Of a stretch of DNA of 64,000 nt, positions 55,625-64,000 are shown in pieces (the stretch's first letter is position 1; each line of letters begins with the position of its first letter). The stretch comes from Methylobacterium adhaesivum (GTDB taxonomy: Bacteria > Pseudomonadota > Alphaproteobacteria > Rhizobiales > Beijerinckiaceae). The translations under genes were made by a program, and so were the position numbers. Location: assembly GCF_022179065.1 (NCBI RefSeq), contig NZ_BPQD01000009.1, forward strand, positions 20,314 through 84,313. The letters are read 5' to 3'. The notes under the pieces are model-generated. The model was not told the DNA's origin, made no database searches, and was given only the letters and a program-made list of their open reading frames with translations.

Positions 55625-56803
55625 ATGGACCTGATCTGGCTCTCGCATCTGCTGTTGCTGCTCGCCCTCGCCGGCTGCGTCTACGGTCTCGTGGCTGCGG
55701 CCCTGGCCGGTCGTTTCGCCCGGCGCCCGGCACCGGTGCTTGTCGGTGCGGCGCCGTCGGTGACGATCCTCAAGCCGCTCTGCGGCATGGAGCCGAACCT
55801 CTACGAGAACCTCGAAACCTTCTGCCAGCAGGGCTATGCCGGTCCCGTGCAGGTCGTCTTCGGCGTTCAGCACGCCGCCGACCCGGCGATCGCCGTGGTG
55901 CGCCGTCTCGCCCAGGCCTACCCGGCCCTTCGCCTCGATCTCGTGATCGACGCCCGTCAGCACGGCTCCAACCGTAAGGTCTCGAACCTCATCAACATGT
56001 CGGGTGAGATCGCACACGACGTGGTGGTGCTGGCCGACAGCGACATGGTGGTGAAGCCCGACTACCTCGCCCGCATCGTCGCCGAATTGAGCCAGCCCGG
56101 CGTCAACGGCGTCACCTGCCTCTACCATGGTGTGCCGGCGCACCGGGGTATCTGGGCCCACCTCTCGGCCCTCGCCATCGACGTTCAGTTCCTGCCCAAC
56201 GTCGTCATGGGAACCTCCCTGGGCCTGGCCAAGCCCTGCTTCGGCTCCACCATCGCCTTTACGGCAGAGGCCCTGGCCGCCATCGGTGGCTTCGAAGCGT
56301 TCCGGGACGATCTCGCTGACGACTACGCCATCGGCGAGGCCCTGCGCGCCGGGGGCGGCGTCGTGGCGATCCCAACCTTCACCATCGGCCATACTTGCGT
56401 CGACACGGATCTCGCCGGCCTGTGGAGCCACGAGCTGCGCTGGAACCGCACCATCCGCAACGTCGATCCCGCGGGCTATGCCGGCTCCATCGTCACCCAC
56501 GCCTTCCCGCTCGCCCTCGTCGGCGCCCTGATTCCCGGGGCCGGCATCCACGCCCTCGCGGTGGCGGCCTTCGCGCTCGCCTGCCGCATCGTCCTGTGCC
56601 TGCGCCTCGAGCGCGCCTTCGGCCTCGCGCCGCACCCGTACTGGCTGTTGCCGATTCGCGACATCCTCTCGTTCATGAACTTCGCCTGGAGCTTCGTCTC
56701 CGGTGCGGTGACATGGAAGGGCCACGATTATCGGGTGGTTGCAGACGGCACATTGATCCCCGAGCGAAGCCTTGGGCGCGATGCTGGTGCGTCCTCGCTA
56801 TGA
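55625..56803 (+). CDS. hpnI: HpnI, hopanoid glycosyltransferase
   Basis: A 392-residue GT2-family transferase resembling ceramide glucosyltransferase. An N-terminal helix precedes PSVTILKPLCGMEPNLYENLETFCQQ, the metal-binding ADSDMVV, and the FRDDLADDYAIGEAL and HELRWNRTIR acceptor-site blocks; the C-terminus has two or three helices. In studied hopanoid clusters HpnI adds N-acetylglucosamine to bacteriohopanetetrol, the first step to the cyclitol ether. It lies 96 bases after hpnM. Confidence 0.94.
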   Translation: MDLIWLSHLLLLLALAGCVYGLVAAALAGRFARRPAPVLVGAAPSVTILKPLCGMEPNLYENLETFCQQGYAGPVQVVFGVQHAADPAIAVVRRLAQAYPALRLDLVIDARQHGSNRKVSNLINMSGEIAHDVVVLADSDMVVKPDYLARIVAELSQPGVNGVTCLYHGVPAHRGIWAHLSALAIDVQFLPNVVMGTSLGLAKPCFGSTIAFTAEALAAIGGFEAFRDDLADDYAIGEALRAGGGVVAIPTFTIGHTCVDTDLAGLWSHELRWNRTIRNVDPAGYAGSIVTHAFPLALVGALIPGAGIHALAVAAFALACRIVLCLRLERAFGLAPHPYWLLPIRDILSFMNFAWSFVSGAVTWKGHDYRVVADGTLIPERSLGRDAGASSL

Positions 56804-56859
56804 TCTTCGCTTGAGCTTCCCGCCTGTCCCGTTTCCTTCTCGCTGAGGCCTTGAACCCC

Positions 56860-58293
56860 ATGCGCACCCTCTTCCTCCAGGCCCCCACCTTCGACGGCTT
56901 CGACGGCGGCGCCGGCTCCCGCTACCAGGCCAAGCGCGAGATCAAGTCATTCTGGTACCCGACCTGGCTCGCTCAGCCGGCCGCCCTGGTGCCGAACTCG
57001 AAGCTCATCGACGCGCCCCCGCACAACATCAAGCTTCAGGAAATCGTGGCTCAGGCCAACGACTTCGACCTCGTGGTGCTTCACACCTCGGTGCCGTCGT
57101 TCAAGTCCGACGTGAAGACCGTCGAGGCGTTGAAGGCCGCCAACCCGAAGCTCATTGCAGGGCTCATCGGGGCCAAGGTCGCGGTGGATGCCGCCGGCGC
57201 CATGGCGCAGGCCCCGTGCATCAACTTCTGTGCCCGTAACGAATTCGACTTCACCGTGAAGGAAGTTGCCGACGGCACACCGATGTCCGAGATCAAGGGC
57301 CTGTCCTTCCGGGATGCCAACGGTGTCGTGATCCACAATCAGGATCGCGAGATCATGACGGACATGGATCAGCTTCCGTTCGTGACCAGCGTCTACAAGC
57401 GCGACCTGCAGATGGAGAAGTACTTCATCGGCTATCTCAAGCATCCGTACATCTCGTTCTATTCCGGCCGGGGCTGCAAGAGCCGCTGCACCTTCTGCCT
57501 CTGGCCTCAGACCGTGGGTGGCCACACCTATCGCACCCGCTCGGTCGCGCACGTGATCGAAGAGATCAAGTACTGCCTGAAGGAGTTCCCGCAGACGAAG
57601 GAGTTCTTCTTCGACGACGACACCTTCACCGACAACCTGCCCCGCGCCGAGGAAATCGCCCGCGAACTCGGCAAGCTCGGCGTCACCTGGTCGTGCAACG
57701 CCAAGGCCAATGTGCCCCGCGAGACCCTGAAGGTCTTGAAGGAAAATGGCCTGCGCCTGCTCCTCGTCGGCTACGAGTCCGGCAACCAGCAGATCCTGAA
57801 CAACATCAAGAAGGGCATGCGCGTCGAGGTGGCCGAGCGGTTCACCAAGGATTGCCACGACCTCGGCATCGCCATCCACGGCACCTTCATCGTCGGCCTG
57901 CCGGGCGAGACCAAGGAAACGATCCAGGAGACGATCGCCTTCGCCAAGCGCATCAACCCGCACACGATCCAGGCGTCCCTGGCCGCGCCTTACCCCGGCA
58001 CGTTCCTCTACAAGCAGGCCGTGGAGAACGGCTGGCTCGACGTCGCGAACGCCGAGCTCGTCGACGAGAACGGCGTGCAGATCGCGCCGCTGCACTACCC
58101 GCACCTGTCGCATTCGGAGATCTTCGCGGCCGTCGAGGAGTTCTACCGGAAGTTCTACTTCCGCGCCCCGAAGATCGCCTCCATCGTGTCTGAGATGGTT
58201 CGCTCGCCCGACATGATGAAGCGCCGCCTGCGCGAGGGCGTGGAGTTCTACCGCTTCCTCAAGGAGCGTCAGGGCACCGCCAAGGCCGCGTAA
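56860..58293 (+). CDS. hpnJ: HpnJ, cobalamin-binding radical SAM hopanoid cyclitol-ether enzyme
   Basis: A 477-residue B12-binding-domain radical SAM enzyme. The N-terminal half is the cobalamin-type domain; the radical SAM cluster is Cys206, Cys210, Cys213 in GRGCKSRCTFCLWPQ. Other blocks: FFFDDDTFTDNLPRAEEIARELG, LLLVGYESGNQQILNNIKKGM and HGTFIVGLPGETKETIQETI. HpnJ contracts the glucosamine ring of glucosaminyl-bacteriohopanetetrol to the five-membered cyclitol ether. The ATG at 56860 is chosen over a TTG nine bases earlier. A strong terminator follows. Confidence 0.96.
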   Translation: MRTLFLQAPTFDGFDGGAGSRYQAKREIKSFWYPTWLAQPAALVPNSKLIDAPPHNIKLQEIVAQANDFDLVVLHTSVPSFKSDVKTVEALKAANPKLIAGLIGAKVAVDAAGAMAQAPCINFCARNEFDFTVKEVADGTPMSEIKGLSFRDANGVVIHNQDREIMTDMDQLPFVTSVYKRDLQMEKYFIGYLKHPYISFYSGRGCKSRCTFCLWPQTVGGHTYRTRSVAHVIEEIKYCLKEFPQTKEFFFDDDTFTDNLPRAEEIARELGKLGVTWSCNAKANVPRETLKVLKENGLRLLLVGYESGNQQILNNIKKGMRVEVAERFTKDCHDLGIAIHGTFIVGLPGETKETIQETIAFAKRINPHTIQASLAAPYPGTFLYKQAVENGWLDVANAELVDENGVQIAPLHYPHLSHSEIFAAVEEFYRKFYFRAPKIASIVSEMVRSPDMMKRRLREGVEFYRFLKERQGTAKAA

Positions 58294-58317
58294 GCAGCTT
58301 CAGTCCCTCGACGATCG

Positions 58318-58341
58318 CGGCCGGGCTTCACAGCCCGGCCG
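58318..58341 (+). terminator. Terminator after hpnJ
   Basis: A perfect ten-base stem (CGGCCGGGCT / AGCCCGGCCG) with a four-base loop is followed by TTTGCGTT. It is an intrinsic-terminator shape and separates hpnJ from hpnK. Confidence 0.8.
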
Positions 58342-58356
58342 TTTGCGTTCCGGGCT

Positions 58357-58450
58357 CCGGGGCCTGAGGCCCCGGCGGGTCGAGGGCGGAGCTCCGATCT
58401 TCCATCCTCCAAGGCTCTGCCCTGGTCCCGCGAGAGGGCTTGCCCTCTCG
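58357..58450. repeat. Intergenic repeat element with two hairpins between hpnJ and hpnK
   Basis: CCGGGGCC/GGCCCCGG (58357-58375) is followed by AAGGCTCTGCCCTGGTCCCG and a second perfect hairpin CGAGAGGGC-TT-GCCCTCTCG (58431-58450). The GGCTCTGCCCTGG...GGGCTTGCCC pattern is a style of dispersed intergenic repeat I know from Methylobacterium and relatives. A repeat role is inferred; it could also affect mRNA stability. Confidence 0.6.
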
Positions 58451-58474
58451 ACACCCATTCCTTGGGAGTTCTGC

Positions 58475-59317
58475 GTGAAGCGTCTCGTCGTGACGGCCGA
58501 CGATTTCGGTCTCAGCCTCACAGTCAACGAAGCCGTCGAGCAGGCCCACCGCGAGGGCATCCTCACGGCCGCCAGCCTGATGGTCTCCGCGCCCGCCGCT
58601 GCCGATGCCGTCGCCCGCGCCCGCCGTCTGCCGTCGCTCCGTGTCGGGCTCCATCTCGTCATGGTCGAGGCGTGGCCGACCCTACCGGCGGCGGATCTGC
58701 CCGCTCTCACCGGGTCGGACGGCCTGATCCGCAGCGACATGGGCCGGCTCGGCCTCGACCTCGCCCTGAAGCCGTCGGCCCGGCGCCAGCTCGCCGCCGA
58801 GATCACCGCACAGTTCGAGGCCTATCGCGCCACCGGCCTTCCCCTCGACCACGTCAACGCCCACAAGCACTTCCACGTGCACCCGCTCATCGCCGGCGCG
58901 GTGCTGGCCATCGGACGCCGCTACGGCATGCGGGCGATCCGCGTTCCGCGCGAGCCCCGCGCCGTCCTGCGGGCCGCCGAGGCGGAGGCTGCGCCGAAGC
59001 CGGCCCTGGACATCGCCCCCTGGGCCGCCCTGTTGGCCGTACGCGCGCGTCAGGCTGGGCTGCTGATCCCCGATCGGACCCTCGGACTCGCTTGGTCCGG
59101 CGCCATGACTCCGGAACGTGTGGCCGGGCTCCTCGCTCACCTGCCGGACGGTTTGACAGAACTCTACACCCATCCCGCCACCGGTGGCGGGTTTCCGGGA
59201 GAGGCTCCGGGCTACGCCTACGCGGCCGAGCGGGATGCGTTGATCGCGCCCGCCACGCTTGCAGCCGCCAGGGCTTCCGGAGCGGTTCGCGGTGGGTTCT
59301 CGGACTTCCTCGCCTGA
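58475..59317 (+). CDS. hpnK: HpnK, hopanoid-associated YdjC-like deacetylase
   Basis: A 280-residue carbohydrate deacetylase of the YdjC/ChbG type, with GTG start (GGGAG upstream). Active-site blocks are VVTADDFGLSLTVN (Asp9, Asp10) and LDHVNAHKHFHVHP. HpnK removes acetyl from the GlcNAc-hopanoid made by HpnI, giving glucosaminyl-bacteriohopanetetrol for HpnJ. Despite following hpnJ it has its own spacer with a terminator and repeat. It ends in a strong terminator. Confidence 0.94.
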   Translation: MKRLVVTADDFGLSLTVNEAVEQAHREGILTAASLMVSAPAAADAVARARRLPSLRVGLHLVMVEAWPTLPAADLPALTGSDGLIRSDMGRLGLDLALKPSARRQLAAEITAQFEAYRATGLPLDHVNAHKHFHVHPLIAGAVLAIGRRYGMRAIRVPREPRAVLRAAEAEAAPKPALDIAPWAALLAVRARQAGLLIPDRTLGLAWSGAMTPERVAGLLAHLPDGLTELYTHPATGGGFPGEAPGYAYAAERDALIAPATLAAARASGAVRGGFSDFLA

Positions 59318-59428
59318 CCGTTCCGCCTTGGACGGAAGTCGAGAGACACAGGGTCGAAACACCAGCCCGGAACCATCGCGCGATCCCGTCAGATGGGCAC
59401 GGGCGGGGATGCCATACTCGAACGCAGA

Positions 59429-59457
59429 ACGGGCGCGGATCCTCTCCGCGCCCGTTC
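59429..59457 (+). terminator. Terminator after hpnK
   Basis: A perfect 12-base stem (AACGGGCGCGGA / TCCGCGCCCGTT) with a five-base loop is followed by CTTGTTTCG. It lies between the convergent hpnK and hpnN genes and may serve both. Confidence 0.85.
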
Positions 59458-59481
59458 TTGTTTCGCAGAGGCGGCTGCGCC

Positions 59482-62145
59482 CTACTTCGCCGCCACGGCT
59501 TCGGCCGGACGCCGGGCCTTGAGATCGGGTGGCACGGCCGTGTCGCCCTCGGGACGCTTCGGATCGGGCTGCTTCGGCGGCGGCCCGAGGAAGGCCGGCA
59601 CCACGAAGAAGGCCGCCACCAGGGTGAAGAACAACGACAGGGCGAGGAGCTTGCCCATGCTGGCCGTGCCGGGATGGCTCGACAGCACGAGGGAGCCGAA
59701 CGCCGTCCCCGTCGTCAGCGCCGAGAAGAAGATCGCCCGGGTCAGGCTGGAGGCCAACATATCGACCACGCCCGCGCGCCAGGCGATGACGTAGTAGATG
59801 TGGAACGCCACGCCCACGGCGAGCATGAGCGGCATGGCGATGATGTTGGCGAAGTTCAGCGGCATTCCGACGATGTGCAGCGCCATCAGGGTCCACAGGG
59901 TGGCGAGCACCAGGGGACCGAGGGTCATCGCCACGTCCCAGGGTTTGCGCAGGGCCACCGACAGGATGATGAAGATGAGCACCAGGGCCGTGAGCGCCGC
60001 CTGCACGAAGGCGCCGAGGATGGTGTAGCTCGACGAGGTGGTGGCGACGGGCGCCCCCGTGGCGTGCGGCGCCACGGTCTGCACTTCCTTGGCGAACCGG
60101 CGCAGAACCACGTTGTCGTTGGCGTCACCGCTCGGATGCACCTCGATGCGCGAGCGACCATCCGCGGCGACCCATTCCGCCTTCAGCTTCGGCGGCAGGT
60201 TGTCCAGGGTGATCTTCTGCGGGTTCAACAGGCTCCGCAGGCGCGTCAGCAGGGTCTTGAGGTCCGTGGTGAGGGCGACGCTGGCGGCCTCGCGCATGGC
60301 GACGGGCGCCGCCGCGAGGGTATCGAGGGTGGCCGCCAAGGCGACCGCCGACTTGCCCGCCGGATCGCCGCCGAGGGTCCGCAGGGCGGCCGCCGCGTCC
60401 TTGACCGCCTTCACGTTGTCGGCGTCCGTGGGCGGCGGGGGCTTGCGGCTCGGATTGAGGATCGGGCCGAGGAGCTGGGCCGTGTCGGCGATGATCGCGA
60501 GCTTCTGATCCTGATCAGGCGGCACGAAGGTGTCGATGTCGATGACCCTCGCGACGGAAGGCAGCTTGCGCAGCTTCTCGGCGATGGCCGGCGCGGCCTC
60601 CGTGGAGGGGGCCAGAACTTCGATAAGATTCGGGCTCGTCTCAGGGTCCTTGATCAGATCGAGGTAGGTGGAAATCGACTCCACCTTCGGGCTGCGCAGG
60701 TGCATCGGGTTCGAATCGAACGGCAGCTTGAAGAGGAGCGGGATGCCCGCGAGGGTCACGAGGGCGACGCCGATGAGCACGGCCTTGCGATGCTCGATGA
60801 TCCAGTGGTCGACCCCCGCCATCCAGGTGGTCTCGACGGCCTTCGCCTCGGTCTTCGGCTTGAACACGGCGATGAGCGCCGGCAGCAGCGTGAGCGAGAA
60901 CAGGTAGGCGACGATCATGCCGACGCCGGCGATGAGGCCGAGTTCCGACACGCCCCGGAAGGCGGTCGGCAGGAACGCGAAGAAGCCGGCGATCAACGAG
61001 ATGGCGGCGAGGGTCAGGGACCAGCCGACGCCGCGCGCCGCCGCCCGCAGGGCGGACGGCAGATCCGGCTGCTCGAACCGATCCGCTCGATAACGCACGG
61101 CGAACTGAATGCCGAAATCGATCCCCAGCCCCACGAACAGGGCCGCGAAGGCCACCGAGATGGGGTTCAGCTCGCCCACCATCAGAAGGCCGAGGGCCGC
61201 CGTGACGACGAGGCCGGCGAAGGTGGTGATGAGGACGGCGCCGACGAGGGAGGCGGAGCGCAGGGCGAGCCATACGAACAGCACGATGGCCCCGGTCGTG
61301 ACGCTGTAGTTCAGGAACGCGTCCTCGGCCAGCGTCGCGAACTCGTCGTCGGCCACGGCCACGGGGCCGGTCAGGCGCATGCGGGCCCCGTCGCCGACAT
61401 GGTAGTCGCCGTTGTTGATCTTGAGGTCGGCCGCGATCTTACGCACCACCGCCGTCGCCGTGGCGCCGGGCTGGAGAGCGTTGTAGTCGAGCACGGGCTG
61501 GATCATCACGAACTTGCGCAGATCCGTGCTCTGCAGCTTGCCGTTGGCGAGGAGGGTCTGCCACGAGAGGCGCGCCGGCTCGCCGGCCAGCGCCTTGCGC
61601 AGGGTCTCGTCGATCTGCCCCATGGGCCGATCGAGATCCTCGATCTTCGCATCACCGCTCTTCACGCCCTTCGCGCCGAGGGTGAGCACCCGCATGACGC
61701 CGCGCAGCGATGGATCGGCGGCGAGGGGCCCGAGGAGGCCCTGCTGCTGCACGAGCTGTTCCGTGGTCTTCGTCAGCTCAGCCTGCGACATGAGCAGGAA
61801 ACCGTTCTTGTCGTAGAACGGGCCGCCATCCGGGCGGTAGACGGTCTCAATGGCGTCCTTGCGTTCGGCAAGGGCCTTGGCGAGGTTGGCGGCGGCCTCC
61901 TCGGCTTCCTCGGGCGTCTTGCCGTCGATGACCGCAACTAGGGTCCCGGTCCGCTGCGGAAACGCCTTCTCGTAGGCGATCTCGTCCTGACGCCAGGGCA
62001 CGTCCTTGTCGATGAGCCGCTCCACATCGGTGTTGATGCGGAACAGATGTGCGGCCATGCCGGCGCTCACGACGGTGGCGAGGGCGACCAGGGCTATGAC
62101 CAGCCAGCGGCGCTGGACGGAAAACGCGACGAGCCGTTCGATCAC
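59482..62145 (-). CDS. hpnN: HpnN, RND-type hopanoid transporter
   Basis: An 887-residue RND/MMPL protein with about 12 helices in two sets and large periplasmic loops. Starts at GTG 62145 (VIERLVAFSVQRRWLVIALVALATVV), with AGGAT upstream. Landmarks are FINTDVERLIDKDVPWRQDE near the N-terminus, ALFVGLGIDFGIQFAVRYRADR and GIIMPLMLAVGVAFHIYYVIAWRAG-type helix regions. HpnN moves hopanoids from the inner to the outer membrane in Rhodopseudomonas. Here it is on the opposite strand from hpnLMIJK and divergent from hpnH. Confidence 0.95.
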   Translation of the reverse strand: MIERLVAFSVQRRWLVIALVALATVVSAGMAAHLFRINTDVERLIDKDVPWRQDEIAYEKAFPQRTGTLVAVIDGKTPEEAEEAAANLAKALAERKDAIETVYRPDGGPFYDKNGFLLMSQAELTKTTEQLVQQQGLLGPLAADPSLRGVMRVLTLGAKGVKSGDAKIEDLDRPMGQIDETLRKALAGEPARLSWQTLLANGKLQSTDLRKFVMIQPVLDYNALQPGATATAVVRKIAADLKINNGDYHVGDGARMRLTGPVAVADDEFATLAEDAFLNYSVTTGAIVLFVWLALRSASLVGAVLITTFAGLVVTAALGLLMVGELNPISVAFAALFVGLGIDFGIQFAVRYRADRFEQPDLPSALRAAARGVGWSLTLAAISLIAGFFAFLPTAFRGVSELGLIAGVGMIVAYLFSLTLLPALIAVFKPKTEAKAVETTWMAGVDHWIIEHRKAVLIGVALVTLAGIPLLFKLPFDSNPMHLRSPKVESISTYLDLIKDPETSPNLIEVLAPSTEAAPAIAEKLRKLPSVARVIDIDTFVPPDQDQKLAIIADTAQLLGPILNPSRKPPPPTDADNVKAVKDAAAALRTLGGDPAGKSAVALAATLDTLAAAPVAMREAASVALTTDLKTLLTRLRSLLNPQKITLDNLPPKLKAEWVAADGRSRIEVHPSGDANDNVVLRRFAKEVQTVAPHATGAPVATTSSSYTILGAFVQAALTALVLIFIILSVALRKPWDVAMTLGPLVLATLWTLMALHIVGMPLNFANIIAMPLMLAVGVAFHIYYVIAWRAGVVDMLASSLTRAIFFSALTTGTAFGSLVLSSHPGTASMGKLLALSLFFTLVAAFFVVPAFLGPPPKQPDPKRPEGDTAVPPDLKARRPAEAVAAK

Positions 62146-62777
62146 GGGTATCCTGCCTGCTTGTGCGATGTGATCCAGCCGAGCGCGGCCGGGTCCGGGA
62201 CCAACGGGCGTTGGACTGGGCCATGCGGATCGCTCCGTGGCCGGCCCTCCGGTCTCACCTGTCCCCACGATCCACGAATGCGAGGCTCCATCCGGCTAAA
62301 GGGCGGCGGCTCGGCTCGACGCGGGAAGCCAAGGCACGACGGTCCATCGTTCCATGGGGCTCAGTAAGGGTCCCGCGTCCGGAATGCAACGAGGGGCGCT
62401 TTTTGCCTGGGGCTAACACGTCCCTGTGCCGTTTCGCACCGCACCCCTCTTGGCAAAACGCGATCCCGATGTCCTCCCCCCGCTCGGTGGGTGCATCGCG
62501 GGAAAGTGCGCCACCAGCTTCGGCGCCCGCCCCAGAAAACTCACGATCCTGGGTATCTGTCGCGCCACGCGATAGCTCGCCCGAGCGTCGCACCATCTTC
62601 GACCCTGCCCGGATCTTCACGAGGCTGTGGCCGGATTATCCCAGGGTTCCAGAAACGCGCGCATCCCTGGATAGTCGGGCCTCCTTTCGGATCGGTTCCA
62701 ATCTAGGTCGCTGGAATTTCGATTTTTTTCACGCTAAGCAGCCCGATACATCGGGGCCAGCAACAAGGAGCCACGTC
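62146..62777. other. Long divergent intergenic region hpnN/hpnH
   Basis: About 630 bases between the two starts. A reading frame is open through it into hpnH but has no family-like sequence and no better ribosome site. Near hpnH the base content turns AT-rich (AATTTCGATTTTTTT, about 62716-62730), probably a promoter region. No known RNA motif seen. Confidence 0.5.
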
Positions 62778-63941
62778 TTGGGTATTCCCCTCCGGTACGT
62801 CGCGAAGATTGGCGGCTACATCCTGAAACAGCACCTCACCGGTCGCAAGCGCTACCCGCTCGTGATGATGATGGAACCGCTGTTCCGCTGCAATCTCGCC
62901 TGCGCCGGTTGCGGCAAGATCGATTATCCGGACGAGATCCTCAACAAGCGCCTGCCGGTGGCAGACGCCCTCGAGTCCGTGCGCGAGTGCGGTGCACCCG
63001 TGGTCGTGATCGCCGGCGGCGAGCCGCTCCTGCACAAGGACCTGCCGCAGATCGTCGAGGGCATCATCGCCCAGAAGAAGTTTGCGATCGTCTGCACGAA
63101 CGCTCTGCTCCTCGAGAAGAAGATCAAGGAGTACAAGCCCAGCCCGTACTTCACCTGGTCGATCCATCTCGATGGCGACAAGGAGATGCACGACCAGTCG
63201 GTCTGCCAGCGCGGCGTCTACGACAAAGCCGTGGCGGCCATCGCCAAGGCGAAGGAGATGGGCTTCCGGGTCACCATCAACTGCACGTTCTTCAACAATT
63301 CGTCCGCCGACAAGATCGCCGACTTCTTCGACAGCGTGACGAAGATGGGCATCGACGGCATCACGGTGTCGCCGGGCTACGCCTATGAGCGTGCGCCGGA
63401 CCAGCAGCACTTCCTGAACCGCAAGGCGACGAAGGATCTGTTCCGCGGCGTGTTCCGGCACGGCAAGGAGAAGGGTCGCGAGAAGTGGACCTTCCAGCAG
63501 TCGGGCCTGTTCCTCGACTTCCTGGCCGGCAACCAGACCTACCATTGCACCCCGTGGGGCAACCCGACCCGGACGGTGTTCGGCTGGCAGAAGCCCTGCT
63601 ACCTCCTGGGTGAAGGCTACGCCGCCACCTTCAAGGAGCTGATGGAAGAGACCGATTGGGATTCCTACGGCACCGGCAACTACGAGAAGTGCGCCGACTG
63701 CATGGTCCACTCGGGCTACGAGGCCTCTTCGGTGGTCGATTCGGTGCGCAAGCCCTGGAAGCCCCTCGTCCATGCCATTCGTGGCATCAAGACCGAGGGC
63801 GAGATGGCCCCGGAGATCAACCTCGACAAGCAGCGTCCGGCCGAGTTCGTGTTCTCGCGCAATGTCGCCCAGAAGCTGTCCGAGATCAAAGCGTCCGGCG
63901 TCGACACCAAGCGCGAAGCCCGCAACCGCACGGCCGCCTGA
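62778..63941 (+). CDS. hpnH: HpnH, adenosylhopane synthase, radical SAM
   Basis: HpnH couples the 5'-deoxyadenosyl radical to diploptene, giving adenosylhopane, the start of all extended hopanoids. The 387-residue protein starts at TTG 62778, seven bases after AAGGAG; this gives the family N-terminus IPLRYVAKIGGYILKQHLTGRKRYP. The cluster cysteines are Cys38, Cys42 and Cys45 in FRCNLACAGCGKIDYP, followed by VVVIAGGEPLLHKDLP. The upstream frame continues open but is not conserved-looking. Confidence 0.96.
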   Translation: MGIPLRYVAKIGGYILKQHLTGRKRYPLVMMMEPLFRCNLACAGCGKIDYPDEILNKRLPVADALESVRECGAPVVVIAGGEPLLHKDLPQIVEGIIAQKKFAIVCTNALLLEKKIKEYKPSPYFTWSIHLDGDKEMHDQSVCQRGVYDKAVAAIAKAKEMGFRVTINCTFFNNSSADKIADFFDSVTKMGIDGITVSPGYAYERAPDQQHFLNRKATKDLFRGVFRHGKEKGREKWTFQQSGLFLDFLAGNQTYHCTPWGNPTRTVFGWQKPCYLLGEGYAATFKELMEETDWDSYGTGNYEKCADCMVHSGYEASSVVDSVRKPWKPLVHAIRGIKTEGEMAPEINLDKQRPAEFVFSRNVAQKLSEIKASGVDTKREARNRTAA

Positions 63942-63949
63942 GTCTTTCC

Positions 63950-63971
63950 GGCGTCGGCCCCGTCCGACGCC
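63950..63971 (+). terminator. Hairpin after hpnH
   Basis: GGCGTCGG pairs with CCGACGCC over a six-base loop, eight bases past the hpnH stop. It lacks a T-run directly after the stem. Confidence 0.5.
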
Positions 63972-64000
63972 GAACGGATACAAACGAAAAGCCCCGCGAC

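Noticed and set aside
58462-61941. 1159-codon open frame running through hpnK and opposite hpnN
   Set aside because: Low-complexity shadow translation; hpnK and hpnN have clear catalytic or membrane motifs in their own frames.
62163-62777. Possible 200-residue N-terminal extension of HpnH
   Set aside because: No conserved sequence before IPLRYVAK, and AAGGAG plus TTG at 62778 give the usual start.

Overview
The window is a GC-rich alphaproteobacterial chromosome segment, most likely Methylobacterium or Methylorubrum. Pointers are a class I PHA synthase, a propionyl/acetyl-CoA carboxylase biotin subunit, a RibB with a degenerate second domain, NepR-like and single-domain receiver proteins, and above all a large hopanoid-modification locus. 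No tRNA or rRNA gene was found. Gene identities come from reading translated sequence and motifs; no database search was run.

Layout. 0-20 kb is housekeeping: FadL-type porin, phaC, an AlaC-type aminotransferase, prfB with an intact programmed +1 frameshift, an M23 peptidase, a Bcp peroxiredoxin, a giant AsmA/DUF3971 protein, tyrS, anmK, aroC, ribB, a histone-deacetylase-fold enzyme and an L,D-transpeptidase lipoprotein. 20-21.3 kb holds transposase remnants followed by a cobalamin riboswitch that precedes a TonB-dependent receptor. 23.9-35.5 kb is an accessory organosulfur region: a YeeE-type sulfur transporter pair, two divergent sets of sulfonate-type ABC transporter parts and flavin monooxygenases, and a cupin. 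Its right half is decaying, with a nonsense codon, truncations, an ABC ATPase remnant and an IS630 remnant.

36-52 kb returns to core genes: the biotin carboxylase subunit, a formate/nitrite-type channel, acylphosphatase, several DUF proteins, a complete elongation factor P module (epmB, epmA, efp), a double cold-shock protein, a dienelactone-hydrolase-like protein, a receiver protein next to a NepR-like protein, a hydrolase-fold protein lacking its nucleophile, and a glutathione transferase.

52.4-64 kb is a hopanoid locus: hpnL-hpnM-hpnI-hpnJ-hpnK on the plus strand, hpnN on the minus strand, hpnH on the plus strand. HpnH starts side-chain building (adenosylhopane), HpnI/K/J convert bacteriohopanetetrol through GlcNAc and glucosamine forms to the cyclitol ether, and HpnL/M/N look like membrane trafficking parts. 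Divergent from hpnL is an L-arginine:glycine amidinotransferase-family enzyme with the full Cys/His/Asp set. The best lead in this window is that it adds the guanidine group found on some Methylobacterium cyclitol-ether hopanoids.

A hairpin repeat family (core AGCATCGTCCCGAAAG) recurs at gene 3' ends at 7.8, 17.0 and, as a shorter variant, 52.4 kb.
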